Shown: positions 22,050-34,417 of the stretch, one piece after another
How the letters are laid out: the number at the start of each line of letters is the position of its first letter
Position numbering within the stretch: the stretch's first letter is position 1
NCBI RefSeq assembly: GCF_020283565.1
Contig: NC_060059.1
Coordinates: forward strand, 2,673,501-2,737,500
Length of the DNA: 64,000 bases
Reading direction: 5' to 3'
Source of the DNA: Trifolium pratense
Taxonomy: Eukaryota; Streptophyta; Magnoliopsida; Fabales; Fabaceae
Position numbers and translations under genes: made by a program
Notes under the pieces: generated by a model
The model's input: the letters and a program-made list of their open reading frames with translations, nothing else
Database searches by the model: none
What the model was told of the DNA's origin: nothing

Positions 22050-25000
22050 ATGAGATAATTTGTTTTGTTTTAATATTTATTTATTTATTTGATTTTAAAT
22101 TTATCATTCATGATCTAATAGAATCCTATGGTTTTGGTTCATGTATTATATCATGTGAGGCTAACTAATAATTCTTGGATAAAAAAATGAGTAGAAAGAG
22201 TAAGTACAGGTAATTTTTTTGAAGAATAGTGTCTTGCAAGTACAACTAATAATATATTATAAAAAAAACTATATAGATGTTTTTCTTGATAGATAACAAA
22301 ATGTCGAATCATTGAAAATTCAACGCACACAAAGTGAACTTCAATCGTGATATCTAACTAGCAATTTCAGCATTTCTATCTGTTGGATTTGAATTTGTGA
22401 ATAAAATTATAGAGATGTTTGATATGATGAAGAGTAAATTCGAAGTAACACTTTACGTCTTTGCACTTAGTATGTGTGAGTTTTGCTGCTAAACTCTTTA
22501 AAATAAAATAAAAATTTGAGGATGTAATTGTAATTATGGAAAATGAAAACTACATGAGGGTGGAAATAGACAAAAAAATAATAATAATTCATGCATATAA
22601 CTCATAATGTTTAGGGCTAAGGAGACAAATAAACAAGGAATCCTTCTTTGGTGGTCACTTCCCATGCTTTTTTCCACTTTCTATCCTTTTATTTTTAAAT
22701 TTTTCTGTTGATAATTACATGTGACTTCCTTTTCTTCATTTCAACACTGATTGAAGACTTATGTTGGGGATCTAATTTTCTTTTTGTATGCTCATAAATA
22801 TTATTAACCAACAGTTCCATGGACCCCCTAATTTTGTTATTTTTGTTTTGTTGTACCATAAGGACAAATAAGTTCAGTCAAAAAGAATAGGTTAGAAAAA
22901 GAAACCATTGAAAGCCACCGAGTTTGAATAGTATGTTAGGGGCTATAAGTTCGATTTTTAACTTATTTATAAACTAAAAAATAGAAAAGAACAGTTAAAG
23001 GAGCCGCATCCAAATCAATGAAATTGTGTTGCGGAAATGAGCATTGAATAAGATACTCCATTAATCTCGTTTATTTGTGAGTCGTTGCGATAGATAGAAA
23101 ATAATGTACTAATTAAGAGTGATAAATTTCTAAAAATAATAAAAATAGTTCTTTTAAATTTTTACTTTAAAAAAAATATAAAACTAACACAAATTTTAAG
23201 AAACAAAAATATAAAAAAAAAAAAAAAAAAAATCACAAAATAAATCGACCACACTAGCATGGCCCATCGTTACCTTCTTTGAATACATTACATGGACTTA
23301 ACCAATCAATGACTTCACAAATTATTTTATTATTAATATATTATTTTCTATGTTTTATTTTCAACATGGTCCATTCTTTGAATTCACAAGTCATCCCATG
23401 AATGACTTTTAATGTCTTATTTTCTTCTTCTTACTAGGGCAGGGTCCATGACATAACTCCCCTGAAGGACCTTTAAATAGGAAATGAAAACATAGGAGCA
23501 CAAGTAAGAACAAAATATATATTTTATGGGGAGAAACTTTCAACTTATATTGGTTACATAAAGTGCTAAATTATGGTCTAATATAGTACAGTATAACCAG
23601 GATCTAAATCTTTCTTCAACAATTAATAAAAAAAATTAAATTAAAGCCTGCAGATTTGTGTAAAGAAACGATCGAAAAAGCAATGGAAGGAAGGAACAAA
23701 TTTTTTTTGGATCTGACAATTGGCATCAAGGGGAAATTGGCCAATATTTCCATGATTTCATGGAGTTTATAGAAGGGGGGAAAGAAAAAAAAAATAAAAA
23801 TTTGAAGTTATGGGAAGATTGTGACTGAGTGAACTGAAGAAACTATTGTTCTAGCAAACAATATCTGCAATTCTTAGAAACATGCTCAACATCAATATTA
23901 TCACACTCATATTGCAAAACTGGCCTCAACAAATTGGATTGAGTCAATTATGGAAATCACCACCCACTGATTTTCCTAAATGTAATGTAGATACGGTTAA
24001 ATACACTTGAGATACCGTTAAAAACTAGTTCATATAGGGTGGGGTTGTCCTCAACTTATGAGACCGAGAACTTAAGTAATGTGTAACTTCAAACAAACTC
24101 CAACAACACACTTATATATTCAATACTCATGCATCTAGCGTGGGCCTGAGTCATATGCCTACATTACAATCCTTACCCGACTCGGATATCATGTTACATG
24201 GGATCTGAGGTAGCTTTTGGGATGAAGTTCAAGTCCATTATAACGGATGCAACTATTTTAAATGGATTTGGATCATTAAAATGTAAAATGAAGAAACCAA
24301 GGGTTATTTTTCTAACAACTTCATAATTTAATGAATGACTAAGGTTACTCATTTTACTCTCTAAAGTTAATTGTTGACTTTATCCATTTTAAATAATAGC
24401 AATTTTGGCGCATATAATATATATAATACCATGATAGGAGCTAGCATTCAACCTTTTACACACTCTAAAGGTTTGCAATGAATAAACAAATGAGATGCAT
24501 ACATTTTTAAAATGGACTGCAAATAACTTGTGGAAGATATAGTTGATTGCACATTTTTTACATCAGCTGGATTTAGCAAATAGTTGGTGCATATTTTAAA
24601 TCTCAAGTGTAGAGTTGGATTCTACTAATAAGAAAAGCATTTTGTTATATTATTATTTTACTTTTTAAATTATTTTCATTGGTATATATCTTTTCAACTA
24701 AGATTCAAATATTAATTCACCATGTCATGACAGTTTAACATCATTTATTAAACTGAATCTTTTTTGGCCATAGGGTATGCTCAAAACTCAACCATTGATT
24801 TCAATTTATTGTAGCGGCCAATGATGATGAACGGTTCATATCATCAAAAGATACTGAACATATTGAGGCGATAGCAGTAGACGATCCATATCTCATCTTT
24901 CCCTTCTTAACCATATTATTATTATTGTTATTTTCTATATATAATTTATTGTTATTTTTATTATTATATAATATAAGGTAAATAAATAGTAGGTGTCAAA

Positions 25001-25341
25001 TGTATATGTGAATAATTTAGGCTGACAGTATGATTTAAGACATTAACGGTGGTAATTTGAAGACAGCTAGAGAAGGTGCTATAATTGAATAACAAGAATC
25101 ACAGACACCAATATTTATGTACACCCAAATGCCAAAATTAAACCAAACTATTTATATAAATGCATTGCATTAGAATATTGGCTTGGGTTTAAATTAACCA
25201 AGACATCAAAAGTTACAACTGCAACAACAAAAAAAACAACCAAAACAATTGAAATATAAAACATATATCCAATTGATCACATTCTTTGTCTTCAAGGTTG
25301 TTTTTCTTTGTTGTTGTGAATTCGATCAATCACCGTTCACC
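22050..25341. other. Intergenic region
   Basis: Contains the 3' flank of the 21.2-kb gene and the promoter of the LIFEGUARD-type gene. AT-rich, with homopolymer A-runs near 23210 and short ATT repeats near 24915. No coding exon or defined element supported. Confidence 0.45.
25149..25160 (+). promoter_or_regulatory. Possible TATA box of the LIFEGUARD-type gene
   Basis: CTATTTATATAAATG lies about 185 nt before the start codon, a usual plant distance allowing for a 5' UTR of ~150 nt. In AT-rich DNA this could be chance. Confidence 0.4.
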
Positions 25342-25902
25342 ATGGGTAAGGGCGACATTGAGAGTGGATTTCACGGCGACCTTTATCCGGGGATGATGGA
25401 GTCACCTGAGCTCCGGTGGGGTTTCGTCCGCAAGGTTTACGCCATTGTTTCAATTCAGCTTCTTTTCACGGCTGCATTCGCTTCCATGTTTGTGTTTTTT
25501 CCACCTGCAAAGAATTTCGTGCTCCACAATGAATTTTGCATCTTTGTCCTCATTGGTGCTTTCATCTTCACAATCATAAGTAATGTTTATAAACCCTCTC
25601 ATCTCTAATATGTTTTTTTTTTGTACAAATCTCTAATATGGCTTAAATTAATTATGTAATGTTATGTTTTGGACAGCTTTGTTAGTGTTGAGCAAATATT
25701 ATAAGAAACACCCGGTGAATCTATTTCTTCTTGGGCTCTATACTCTTGGCATGTCCGTTACAGTTGGATTTGTTTGTGCTTTTTCCAAGGGTATGTTTCA
25801 TTAATCATTCCATTTTCTAATTTTATATTTTTTACGCAACCAAAGAATAATGCATGTATGATCTCTAAGAACTGTGTATATGGAACTGTACATAAGTTTG
25901 AT

Positions 25903-25935
<33 letters not shown>

Positions 25936-26453
25936 GTGGGAGCTTTTATTTATGAAGAATAGTAACTTGTGAGTTTTGTGAATGGCAGCATTGATAGTCG
26001 CAGAGGCAGCATTTCTGACGGGTATGGTGGTTTGTAGCTTGACACTATACACATTTTGGGCCGTTAAAAGAGGCCATGATTTTAGTTTCCTTGGCCCTTT
26101 CCTCTTTGCTTCTCTTATGGTCATGTTGATGTTCGCACTTATTCAGGTAAACTAAATATTACTAATTGATCACTAATTTTTATTTTTTGTTTTAATTTCT
26201 CTTTTCATATATATCTAAATATAAATGTGATTGTTTATTTAATATTGAATAGATGTTTTGCCCTCTTGGACCACTTGGACGTATGGTATATGCTGGCTTG
26301 GGAGCATTAATAATGTGTGGTTTCATAGTATATGATACTTGTGACCTCATTAAAAGATACTCCTATGATGACTACATTTGGGCTGCCATTGCTATCTATG
26401 GTGACATTATCAACCTCTTCATCTATATCCTTCAAATTTTGAATGACTGTTAA
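25342..26453 (+). CDS. LIFEGUARD / BI-1-like multispanning membrane protein
   Basis: Four exons with GT-AG borders and continuous frame: 25342-25579, 25677-25790, 25989-26146, 26253-26453; 711 nt, 236 residues, the usual size for plant LFG (TMBIM/BI-1 superfamily). Family members sit in endomembranes or plasma membrane and moderate cell death and calcium flux. The N-terminus has the family pattern GDLYPGMMESPELRWGFVRKVY (~13-33), followed by about seven hydrophobic segments (~33-53, 65-85, 94-114, 118-140, 150-171, 178-199, 208-232). Conserved acidic positions appear in GFIVYDTCDLIKRY and YGDIINLF. The frame is open for 31 codons upstream of MGKGDIE, but that extension is hydrophobic and unlike the family start, so 25342 is preferred. 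The C-terminus ends ILNDC. Confidence 0.93.
25601..25640 (-). repeat. Micro poly(A) insertion in LFG intron 1
   Basis: ATCTCTAATATG occurs perfectly at 25601-25612 and 25629-25640, flanking a T-run followed by GTACAA. On the minus strand this is a few bases plus poly(A) inside a 12-bp target duplication. It is contained in intron 1 and upstream of the acceptor at 25676. Confidence 0.65.
25905..25932. repeat. (TA)14 microsatellite
   Basis: TA run inside intron 2 of the LIFEGUARD-type gene. Confidence 0.9.
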
Positions 26454-27003
26454 GATGAGATGCTTCAAACCTTTTTACTATAGCTAGATATGATGTGTTC
26501 TTAGTTTGTCCCTTCTCTTCCAATCCCATTTGATATTTTACTTTTAGATTCAAAGGGTTCACTACTTTGAGAAAAAGAAATTATTATGTATGCCTCTTGT
26601 TATGTATATCATTGTTTCTTCTTCTCTTTTGGAAAAAATATTCAAGAATCAAACTTTTCAATTTAACTTATGTCTTTAATACATTTTGATCATTAAAATT
26701 CACTGGTAATTTCATTACGAGTGTCACTTTCTGGCAATATTTGCATTGGTTTTTCGTTTGATGAGCATTCCGAATAGTTTTTTTTCCCTTCAATTTATTA
26801 ATCTTTAATTTGATACTCCAATTAATAAAAATTAAAAATTAAATAGTTAAAATTATTAAATTAATAATATTTTAGTCTTATCAATGAAATATTATATAAA
26901 AAAGTCACTTGAAAAATTAGACATGTTTTTTTTTTTACAAGAGACTTGTTATAAAACATAATAGCGACTAGCTAGAATTCGAGGGGACATGTTCTCTTAC
27001 TAA
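26454..27003. other. 3' flank of the LIFEGUARD-type gene
   Basis: AT-rich sequence expected to contain the 3' UTR; no exon or element defined. Confidence 0.4.
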
Positions 27004-27164
27004 TTTTTTTTTTAAAACTTCGTATCCGACTTTATGACCGATTAATTCAAGGGGATCAATCATACCGTCCACTTGTGGGGGTCTCATTTAAAGCCAGAGT
27101 TTTTCTGAGACCTTGAGAGGAGCATACTCCAAGGACTCAAGCCAACACCACTAGACCAACCCCA
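27004..27164 (-). mobile_element. tRNA-derived SINE
   Basis: On the minus strand it starts GGGGTTGGTCTAGTGGTG, an A-box-like head, runs through CCTTGGAGTATGCTCCTCTC and CCACAAGTGGACGGTATG, and ends in an A-rich tail (the T-run at 27004-27013 on plus). The order and tail fit a legume SINE consensus I recall, but the B box is eroded and no target duplication is evident. Confidence 0.55.
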
Positions 27165-27599
27165 AATGAGTTATATAAATGTAATATTTAGGTATATAAA
27201 CTTTGATTGTATCACATATATCATATTTATAAGATTGTATATCAATTTAAAATTATTTGACATGTTCAATATCCCCATCTTGGAGTGGTGCAGATTCAAA
27301 TGTTATATATTGTTAATGATGATAATATAAATTCTAATGTTAGCTCGTGACTTGGAGATGTTGAATAATTTAAAAGATAAAAACAATAGAAAAACAAAGC
27401 ATAAGATATCCACAAATGAGAAAGAGACAAGAGCATCTATTAAATATCTGCATAATCGTTCTACCACAAGTGAAAAACTTTTCATAGAATTTATTTCTAA
27501 GACCAAAAAAAAAATGTCAAAGAAAGCTTAGTTACATAATATTTGATCCGAGGGGTAAAAAAATAATTAATATTCATTGAAATTGTCGAGTGTCCCAAA
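27165..27599. other. Gene-free sequence
   Basis: AT-rich; small reading frames are not supported. Confidence 0.35.
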
Positions 27600-28325
27600 A
27601 AATATTCCTTTGGCAACATGACTTCCGATGGGCATCCGTTAGTGGTGGTATGATTACTGTCTCTCAGATAAATCATTTTTAGGACATATATCAAGCTCTA
27701 AAAAAATAATTTGAATTTATTGATTAAAGAAACGTCTACATTCAATACCCAAAAAATTCTTGAACAAGATAGCATCTTATAAAAGCTCGTCAAACTTATC
27801 GATAAACTAAAAGAAACAACTTCATATTTTTAGGATACCGTTTCTGATTTTTCTAATTTTAACTATATATTTAGGATACCGTTTCTGATTTTTCTAATTT
27901 TAACTATATAATTTATTAATTTCGTAAAATGTCATATGCGTGTACATACAGTTGGCAAAACAGATTACCATTTTTCAATCTCGCTATTAATTTTTCCTAT
28001 CTAAAACTCTTAAATTAGCTTATGGTTATATTTAGAAGATTAACAAGAAGTTGATATATAAATTATTTTAATTAGAAAAATAGGAACCGTATCCAAAAGT
28101 ATAAAGTTGTTTCTTTTAATTTACCGACAAGTCTGACATGTTTCTATAAGATATTATTTATTCAAGAATGTTTAGGGCACCGAATGTAGACGTTTCTTTG
28201 ATCAATAAATGCAAAATATTTTTTTAGAACTAGGTATCTAGTCTAAAAACTGACTTAGTGAGGGACACTAATTATACCGCCATTAACAGGACGCCCATCT
28301 GAAATCACATTGCCAAAAGATAATA
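27600..28325. mobile_element. Long fold-back element, ~725 bp
   Basis: The left arm (from CCTTTGGCAACATGAC through GAAACGTCTACATTC to CTATATA near 27910) is matched, inverted, by the right arm (from near 28060 through GAATGTAGACGTTTC to CATTGCCAAAAG near 28317). Arms are ~270-310 bp with scattered mismatches; the spacer is ~150 bp. The left arm has gained a ~41-bp tandem duplication (AGGATACCGTTTC... starting at ~27831 and ~27872). Non-coding. A long-TIR non-autonomous DNA transposon is likely; superfamily and exact ends are undetermined. Confidence 0.7.
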
Positions 28326-30091
28326 TAATGTAATGCATTCGTAGGGCATGTTTATGTGATGATCTGCATAACTTAATATGAATCGGGCAACTAGCCTAAT
28401 TTGTGAATGAGCCTTAAACTAGTCAGAACAATAATATAAAAAAACTTTGAATATTTGTCTCAAAATTCAATTCATATTTATTGGTCTTTGTTTTTGTCAA
28501 ATCATCTATTTTATTCACCGTTAAAGAAGAGAAGGATCAAAACTCAAAAGGATGTGAATTTGATTGTCAAATAACATCATTAATTTTTGATAAAAATTTA
28601 AGGTAATTTTCTATTTTCAAGAACTAAATTTTAAGAGGTGAATCCACATAATATGTGTGTACCAAAAAATTTACAATTTTAAGATGATTTTTAAGTACTT
28701 ATACAATGCGTAGAACTTGCCTAAGTATAGAAGCCTTCAATTCATTATATGGATGGATGTTAAACAAAAGCGTGGAAAGCAGGACCACCATTTAGGCCTA
28801 AAGCCACATAACACTTCCCATTGATGATGCGTTCACGAAACTACTACGTAACGTTTCTTTCTTGCTAACAAAACCTTTATGGTGACCATATAGTCATTTC
28901 CATTGCCAATAATTCTAGGATCTTGCAAGATAATTGACTTGCATCTGTCTTCAACCCAAGTGAAGAAAAGAGGCAGAAAGTTCTCAATTAATAACTAAAA
29001 TTAAATGTTAAGCATTTAGCTGCTAGTTCATACATTTTTAAATTACGGTTACAGTCACAAAAATATTTATATTACAGAAAAATATGACGGATATGGTTGA
29101 AATTGCGACTACCATGTCATAATAGAGACCTTGAAATCTTTTACATTATAGTTGCAATTACGGTTGTAGACCCACAATTTAAAATGAGGATTGTCCATCC
29201 TAAACATTGCAATGGTCAAATGGTGGCTGCACACTAGAAGTACAATTTGGGCACCAACAGAAAGTACAGTAATCATTGTTATAGTTCATCAAGAAGATAT
29301 GCCTGAGTGTTGACATAACTGTGATTCTATTCTATGATTTGTGCCAATTCAGCATCACTAGCACTTCTGAAGCATAGAGGGGAGGAGCCTTTAGTAACTC
29401 CACCTATACATTAAATGATCTTGTCCATTAATTCTGAGACCGAATGACTCAAATTACGTACGCTACAACATTAAATGATCTCAACTGTTAATTTGAAATC
29501 AGATAGTTGAGATTAAAACATGCGTAACACATTTATTGCTCCAAATCCCGAGCCTTCGAGCATGGGATTTTGTAGAGCAAAGCAGAACCAAAGTTTATAA
29601 GGATAAATTTTCTGTGATAGAGGCGTTTGATGCAATCTCACAAACACAATGACAAGTTAAACTAAATTTTCACCAGAAACAAATCAAAAAGATCAAACCC
29701 AAAATTTGAAACCATATAATATACTTTAAATAATGTAGTAAAGTAATTGAAACCAAAATTTGACATTGTCAACATAATTATAGAGCATGGTTCTTTCAAA
29801 CTACTAAGCTTGATGAAAACAGCATAGTAGAAAACTGAAACCACATTCCCTCCAATGATATCTCTTACGAGAATTATTCATAATAAAGTTTATCAACAAA
29901 AGAATGAACTATTCCCTATGGAACCAACCAAAAACAACAACATTGAAAGCAACAATAAAAGACACAAATCAACTACTACACTACCAGGAAAACAAAAATC
30001 AAATCCCACATCATAGTCAGATGTTTCCTAAGCTGTTGTCACTCCTAGCAGTTAGCTAATACATGCCTCCAAGTTGCCATTCTCAACGTCT
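28326..30091. other. Intergenic region and 3' flank of the DUF1639 gene
   Basis: No coding exon supported. The part next to 30091 should contain the DUF1639 3' UTR, possibly including an intron boundary. Confidence 0.4.
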
Positions 30092-31070
30092 CTACTTCTG
30101 CAACAAACAAAAAAATAATAAAATTCAACACTTAATTTTCACATCAAATTTGAAACCAAACCAATCAGAATAAGAGATTCAAAAAACAAAAACACACAAA
30201 CCTTGCCGGTTTCAGAATCATCAGGAACCTTGTACAAATCAGGAGTAACTTCAGACGACAACCACATACCAGGAAAAATGGTCTACACAAAAACAAAAAA
30301 AATGAACATTACAATCAAAATCAAAATAAACCACAAAATGAAATTAGGATTAACACTAATACCAATTAATATACTAATTAACAATTGAATTGAATGAATC
30401 AACTTACATCCATATGTTTCTGAACATTTCTTGGCCTCTTTGTGGGTCTCCTCGGCGGCCGGTGACCGGTCATCTTCAAGAAATCTTCTTCAATCTCCTT
30501 CTTCGTTAACGTCAAAGAAAACTTCACCTTTTCAGGAGAACCACCACCACCTCTCAACTTACCTCCGCCGTTAAAATTTCTCAACGGCGACCCGTTAGGT
30601 TTCTTGTCATCAATCTTCAATCCCTTTCCAGTCTCTCCAGCAGCACCTCTCCTCGTTCTCAAATTCCACGTCTTCTCTCCCGCCATAGACCCTTCTCCAG
30701 CAGCATCACCATTTTCTTCATCTTTCCCCAAAATCACATCTTTCATCCTAGCAGTTTGAGTCTTCAGATCAAGCATCAACTTCTCTCTAACAGCACCGAT
30801 CCCATCATCACCATCATCATCATCTTCATCATTACCACCACCGTTGATTCTCGGTTTGGTAATGATCCTATTCCTCGCATTATTCTGCGACGGCTCAATT
30901 TCGCTCCTGGTACCATTCGACGGCGATCCGTCGCCGGATGGAATCTTCATACACCTCAGGTGACGCTGAGTCCCCCACTTCAAACAAGGTAGCATGAAAT
31001 TGTGCTTCACTCTTTCACCACCGGAACCGGTACCCATAGTGTTCTTCTCTTCTTCACCGGAAAACACCAT
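30092..31070 (-). CDS. DUF1639 family protein
   Basis: Exons 31070-30408, 30282-30202 and a two-codon last exon 30097-30092 (Lys-stop), giving 249 residues. The start is the ATG at 31070 (MVFSGEEEKN); the frame extends one TTG triplet group upstream, which is not used. The C-terminal half has the DUF1639 signature: VKFSLTLTKKEIEEDFLKMTG, then RPPRRPTKRPRNVQKHMD, continued across the splice by TIFPGMWLSSEVTPDLYKVPD. The N-terminal half is low complexity with an Asp-rich patch (~75-85). DUF1639 proteins are small plant proteins of unknown function; the basic PRRPTKRPR stretch could direct nuclear import. The tiny terminal exon is the least certain part. Confidence 0.88.
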
Positions 31071-31794
31071 TTTGATCAAAAACAGAGTAACTAGTTGAAA
31101 CCCAACTGAGAGTTACCTTAGCTGAGAAATTTTCTCGGGAAATTTCACAGAAGAGAGAAAAGGTTTAGATAAATTTTCTCTCTTGAAAACTCGCCGGGAA
31201 AATACGATGTTTTTTTTTTTTTTTTTTGTTTCTTACACATGTTTATATACTATGGCGGTTTTAACGTTCGGCTTCGGTTTCTTTGTTACTTTGCTAAAAT
31301 GCGCTTTGGGTGATGTATCATTTTTAAGTGCGGAATGTGTTCAATTGGGGCCGTTGATGTGAGCGTTTTATAGTTCGAATGATGCAATCGTGGCCGTTTA
31401 AAGATTAAGAACTTGTTTACGTGTATTGCCAGGTCAACTTGTGTACTTTTGATTTTGTGTTGTGCTTGGTGGTCAAGTTTGGAAACCATGATGATACATG
31501 AGGATGATGTCATTCATAAAATTATCGTTGTTTGTTGGTTTGGTTTTATGAATTGTGAGATGAGACTAACGTAATTTATAATTTATGTGTTAAGATTAAA
31601 GTTAGAGATAAGAGAATGAAAGGGATGTCTAGTATCATCAATCTAAGTGAATTAGTTGTTAGATTGCATTTTTGTTTGTTTGAGTTTTTACTATGTTGTT
31701 TGAGAATGAAAGAGATGTTTTTACTATCTTGATCAATCTTACTGAATTAGTTGTTAGATTGCATTTTTATTAAATATTTTATTCGTCTTTTTTT
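31071..31794. other. Promoter side of the DUF1639 gene
   Basis: Contains the 5' UTR and promoter of the minus-strand gene. A T19-like run lies near 31210-31227. No other exon supported. Confidence 0.4.
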
Positions 31795-32030
31795 ATAAGA
31801 GTTATTTTGACTAAAATGTATTATTCATTTATTTTATTTTGACTGTATTTTTTAATAATATATAGATGTAAATATTAACATATAATATCTTGTTTAATTT
31901 TTTTGATGAGTATTTTCAAAATATTAAGATTTTATAATTTTTACTAATATATAATTAAAAATATTAGTGATCAAAATTGTGTGTACGTGCAGCGGTCAAA
32001 CTAGGTTTATATTTAGGGAATAATAGTTAT
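31795..32030. mobile_element. Decayed MITE, same family as 59565-59823
   Basis: Shares ordered words with the element at 59565: TATTAACATATAA, GATGAGTATTTTCAAAATAT, TTTATAATTTTTACTA and GCGGTCAAACT versus CGGTCAACTGG. The CTCCCTCCGTCCC termini are eroded. Confidence 0.55.
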
Positions 32031-32948
32031 AAACTTATACTTTCACTTTTAAAGTGAAGAAGTGATAAATTATTGTCTTGAACCTCAATCTCTTTTATTT
32101 ATATTACAATTTAGAATCCTTTAGAATCACCGTTCTTTCTAAAAATGTATAATATCACCACAGTATCAGTCTCTAAAGTCATTTTGAATAGTGTACTTAT
32201 GAACATTTATCTCTAAAATTGCGATTCAATGATTCAATTGTATTTTGAATAGTGTATAGGTGCCATTACATGTATTTGTCCATCTTGGACTCATCAATTT
32301 TTACCTTTGATTTATTAGGATACATAGATTTTATGGTAGTGCATCCACACACAATCATTCTCTCCTCTTCCCATTTCTCTATCATCTCTATGCTCTCTCC
32401 ACGCCTGCAATCTCATATAAAAACTATTTTCTTCCTCCATTTCATAGTCATGTTTCTCACACATCATATTAAAAATCTCATTTTGTTTGTAAAGAAAAAA
32501 AAACTTGTATTATTAAAAAAAAACTTGTACTATTATTCATCTGCTCATGGCCATAAGCATAAATGTTGAAAATGGTTGGAAAGAGAGATTAACACTCATT
32601 TTTTAAAGGATTTCAAAAGGAAAAATCAAACCTCTTTCACTAATTTATGTTAACTTAAGGTAAATTGGAGATTTTCTTCTTAAATTGTAACTAAATTGAA
32701 CACTTCGTTTTGTCTATGAATACTTCATTTCTCACAAAACCAAACTTGTCCTGTTATGGGGTTTGAAAATTTTGAGATTAGGAGGGACGGTGGGAGAGTG
32801 GAGGAGGTGGATTTCGGTCTTTCATGGTTGAGTTTGTGGAGGTGAGAAATGGTGAGTATTGAAACAGTGGAGTGGAGAAAGACATGAAGATAGGAGAATA
32901 ATGGTGTGTAAATGAACTATCATAAAGTTTGTACCCTACTAAATCTAA
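32031..32948. other. Gene-free sequence
   Basis: AT-rich with no supported exon. At 32502-32534 AACTTGTATTATT and AACTTGTACTATT flank an A-run, a possible micro poly(A) insertion or a simple tandem duplication. Confidence 0.4.
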
Positions 32949-33146
32949 GAGTCTGTTTGGACGAGGGATTCTAGAAATTCAAGGGATTTTAAATACCAGG
33001 CAATTCAATTGATTCAATTGAATTTCCTTGATTTTTAAATTTCAGTGTTTGGATAAAGTGTTGAAATTTCATCAATTGTAAAATTCTTTGTTTGGATAGT
33101 GTAATTGAATTTCCTTCGTTTAATTTTATTTATTTTAATAAAATCG

Positions 33147-33789
33147 ACCCTAAACCCAAAAATTGGCCGAAAAACCGAAAAAAATCGGCGGAAAAACCTA
33201 AAATTGATCAAAAACCATAAATCAGCTGAAAAACCTAAAATCGACCAAAAGCCCTAAAATCGACTATAAACTCTAAAATCGGTCGAAAACCCAAAAAATC
33301 GACAGAAAAACCTAAAATCGTCCAAAATTACAAAAATCAACTATAAGCCCTAATATCGGCTGGAAACCCAAAAAATCGGCCGAAAAACAAAAAATCGACC
33401 GAAAACCCAAAAAAATGGCCGAAAACCTAAAATCGTCGAAAATCCAAAAAATCGACTATAAATCCTAAAATCGGCCGGCAACCCGAAAAATCGGCAGAAA
33501 AACCTAAAATCGTCCAAAATTTCAAAAAACGACTATAAACCCTAAAATCTGCTGAAAACCCAAAACATCGGCCGAAAAACCAAAAATCGACCGAAAACCC
33601 AAAAAAATCGGCCGAAAACCTAAAATCGGCCAAAATCCAAAAAATCGACTATAAACCCTAAAATCTGCCGACAACCCGAAAAATCGGCAAAAAAACCTAA
33701 AACCGGCCAAAATTCCAAAAATCTACTATAAACCCTAAAATCGACCAAAAAATCCAAAAATCGACTATAAACCCTAATATCGGCCAAAA
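33147..33789. repeat. Minisatellite array, left arm
   Basis: Roughly thirty degenerate copies of a 19-21 bp unit (AAAATCGGCCGAAAACCC and variants), with CTATAAACCCTAAAATC recurring at intervals, giving a loose higher-order period. Confidence 0.85.
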
Positions 33790-33791
33790 AA

Positions 33792-34117
33792 TGGGTTTAT
33801 AGTCGATTTTAGGTTTTGCGGCCGATTTTGGGGTTTATTGCCGATTTCAGGATTTTGGGTCGATTTTAGGTTTTTCGCCGAGTTTTTTGGGTTTAGGGAC
33901 GATTTTAGATTCTTCGCCCGATTTTTTGGAAGTTGGCCGATTTTGGGTTTTCGGTCGATTTTTGGTTTTTCGGCCGATTTTAGGGTTTATAGTCGATTTT
34001 TTGGATTTTGGGTGATTTTAGGTTTTCGGCCGATTTTTTGGGTTTTCGGTCGATTTTTGGTTTTTCGGCCGATTTTTTGGATTTTCAGCCGATTTTAGGG
34101 TTTATAGACGATTTTTG
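33792..34117. repeat. Minisatellite array, inverted right arm
   Basis: Same unit as the left arm in reverse complement (GGGTTTTCGGCCGATTTT), the switch occurring near 33790 at GGGTTTATAGTCG. The right arm is about half as long as the left. Confidence 0.85.
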
Positions 34118-34417
34118 AAATTTTGAAAAAGAAGAAGAAATTTCAAATTCTTTGGTTTTAGGTGTCATTTTGAAATTCTCTAAATTTAACTTGAACAAAA
34201 TACTTCATAAATTTCCATCATTTTGAAAATTCTTCAAATTTTCATCCAAACAATGGAATTCACATCAAATCATTTGAATTCCCTCAAAACATTACTTTAC
34301 CTCAAATAATTCCTCCATCCAAACACACTCTAAGGTAAAAATTTATGAGTCCAAAACGGACCGATACATCTAATGGTCTAGGCTAAATAATTTATAATAT
34401 CATAGTATTAGTCTTTT

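Larger units (their letters stand above)
32949..34330. mobile_element. Tourist-like fold-back element filled with minisatellite
   Basis: A 1382-bp element flanked by TAA (32946-32948 and 34331-34333). Termini are inverted: GAGTCTGTTTGGACGAGGG at the left, GAGTGTGTTTGGATGGAGG inverted at the right. TAA duplication plus this terminus type fits PIF/Harbinger Tourist-like elements. ~200 bp of subterminal sequence on each side is related in inverted orientation (repeated GTTTGGAT words). The interior is two opposed arrays of a ~20-bp AATCGGCCGAAAACCC-type unit. No real protein is encoded; Phe-rich frames across it reflect the repeat. Confidence 0.75.

Noticed and set aside
25249..25341. N-terminal extension of the LIFEGUARD-type protein (a signal-peptide-like stretch)
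   Set aside because: Family proteins begin at the MGKGDIE-type start; the extension is probably 5' UTR translated in frame by chance.
33427..34098. Long Phe/Gly/Ser/Asp-rich frames (FRFSADFFGF repeats) on both strands
   Set aside because: They are translations of the ~20-bp minisatellite, occur on both strands, and have no start context or splice support.
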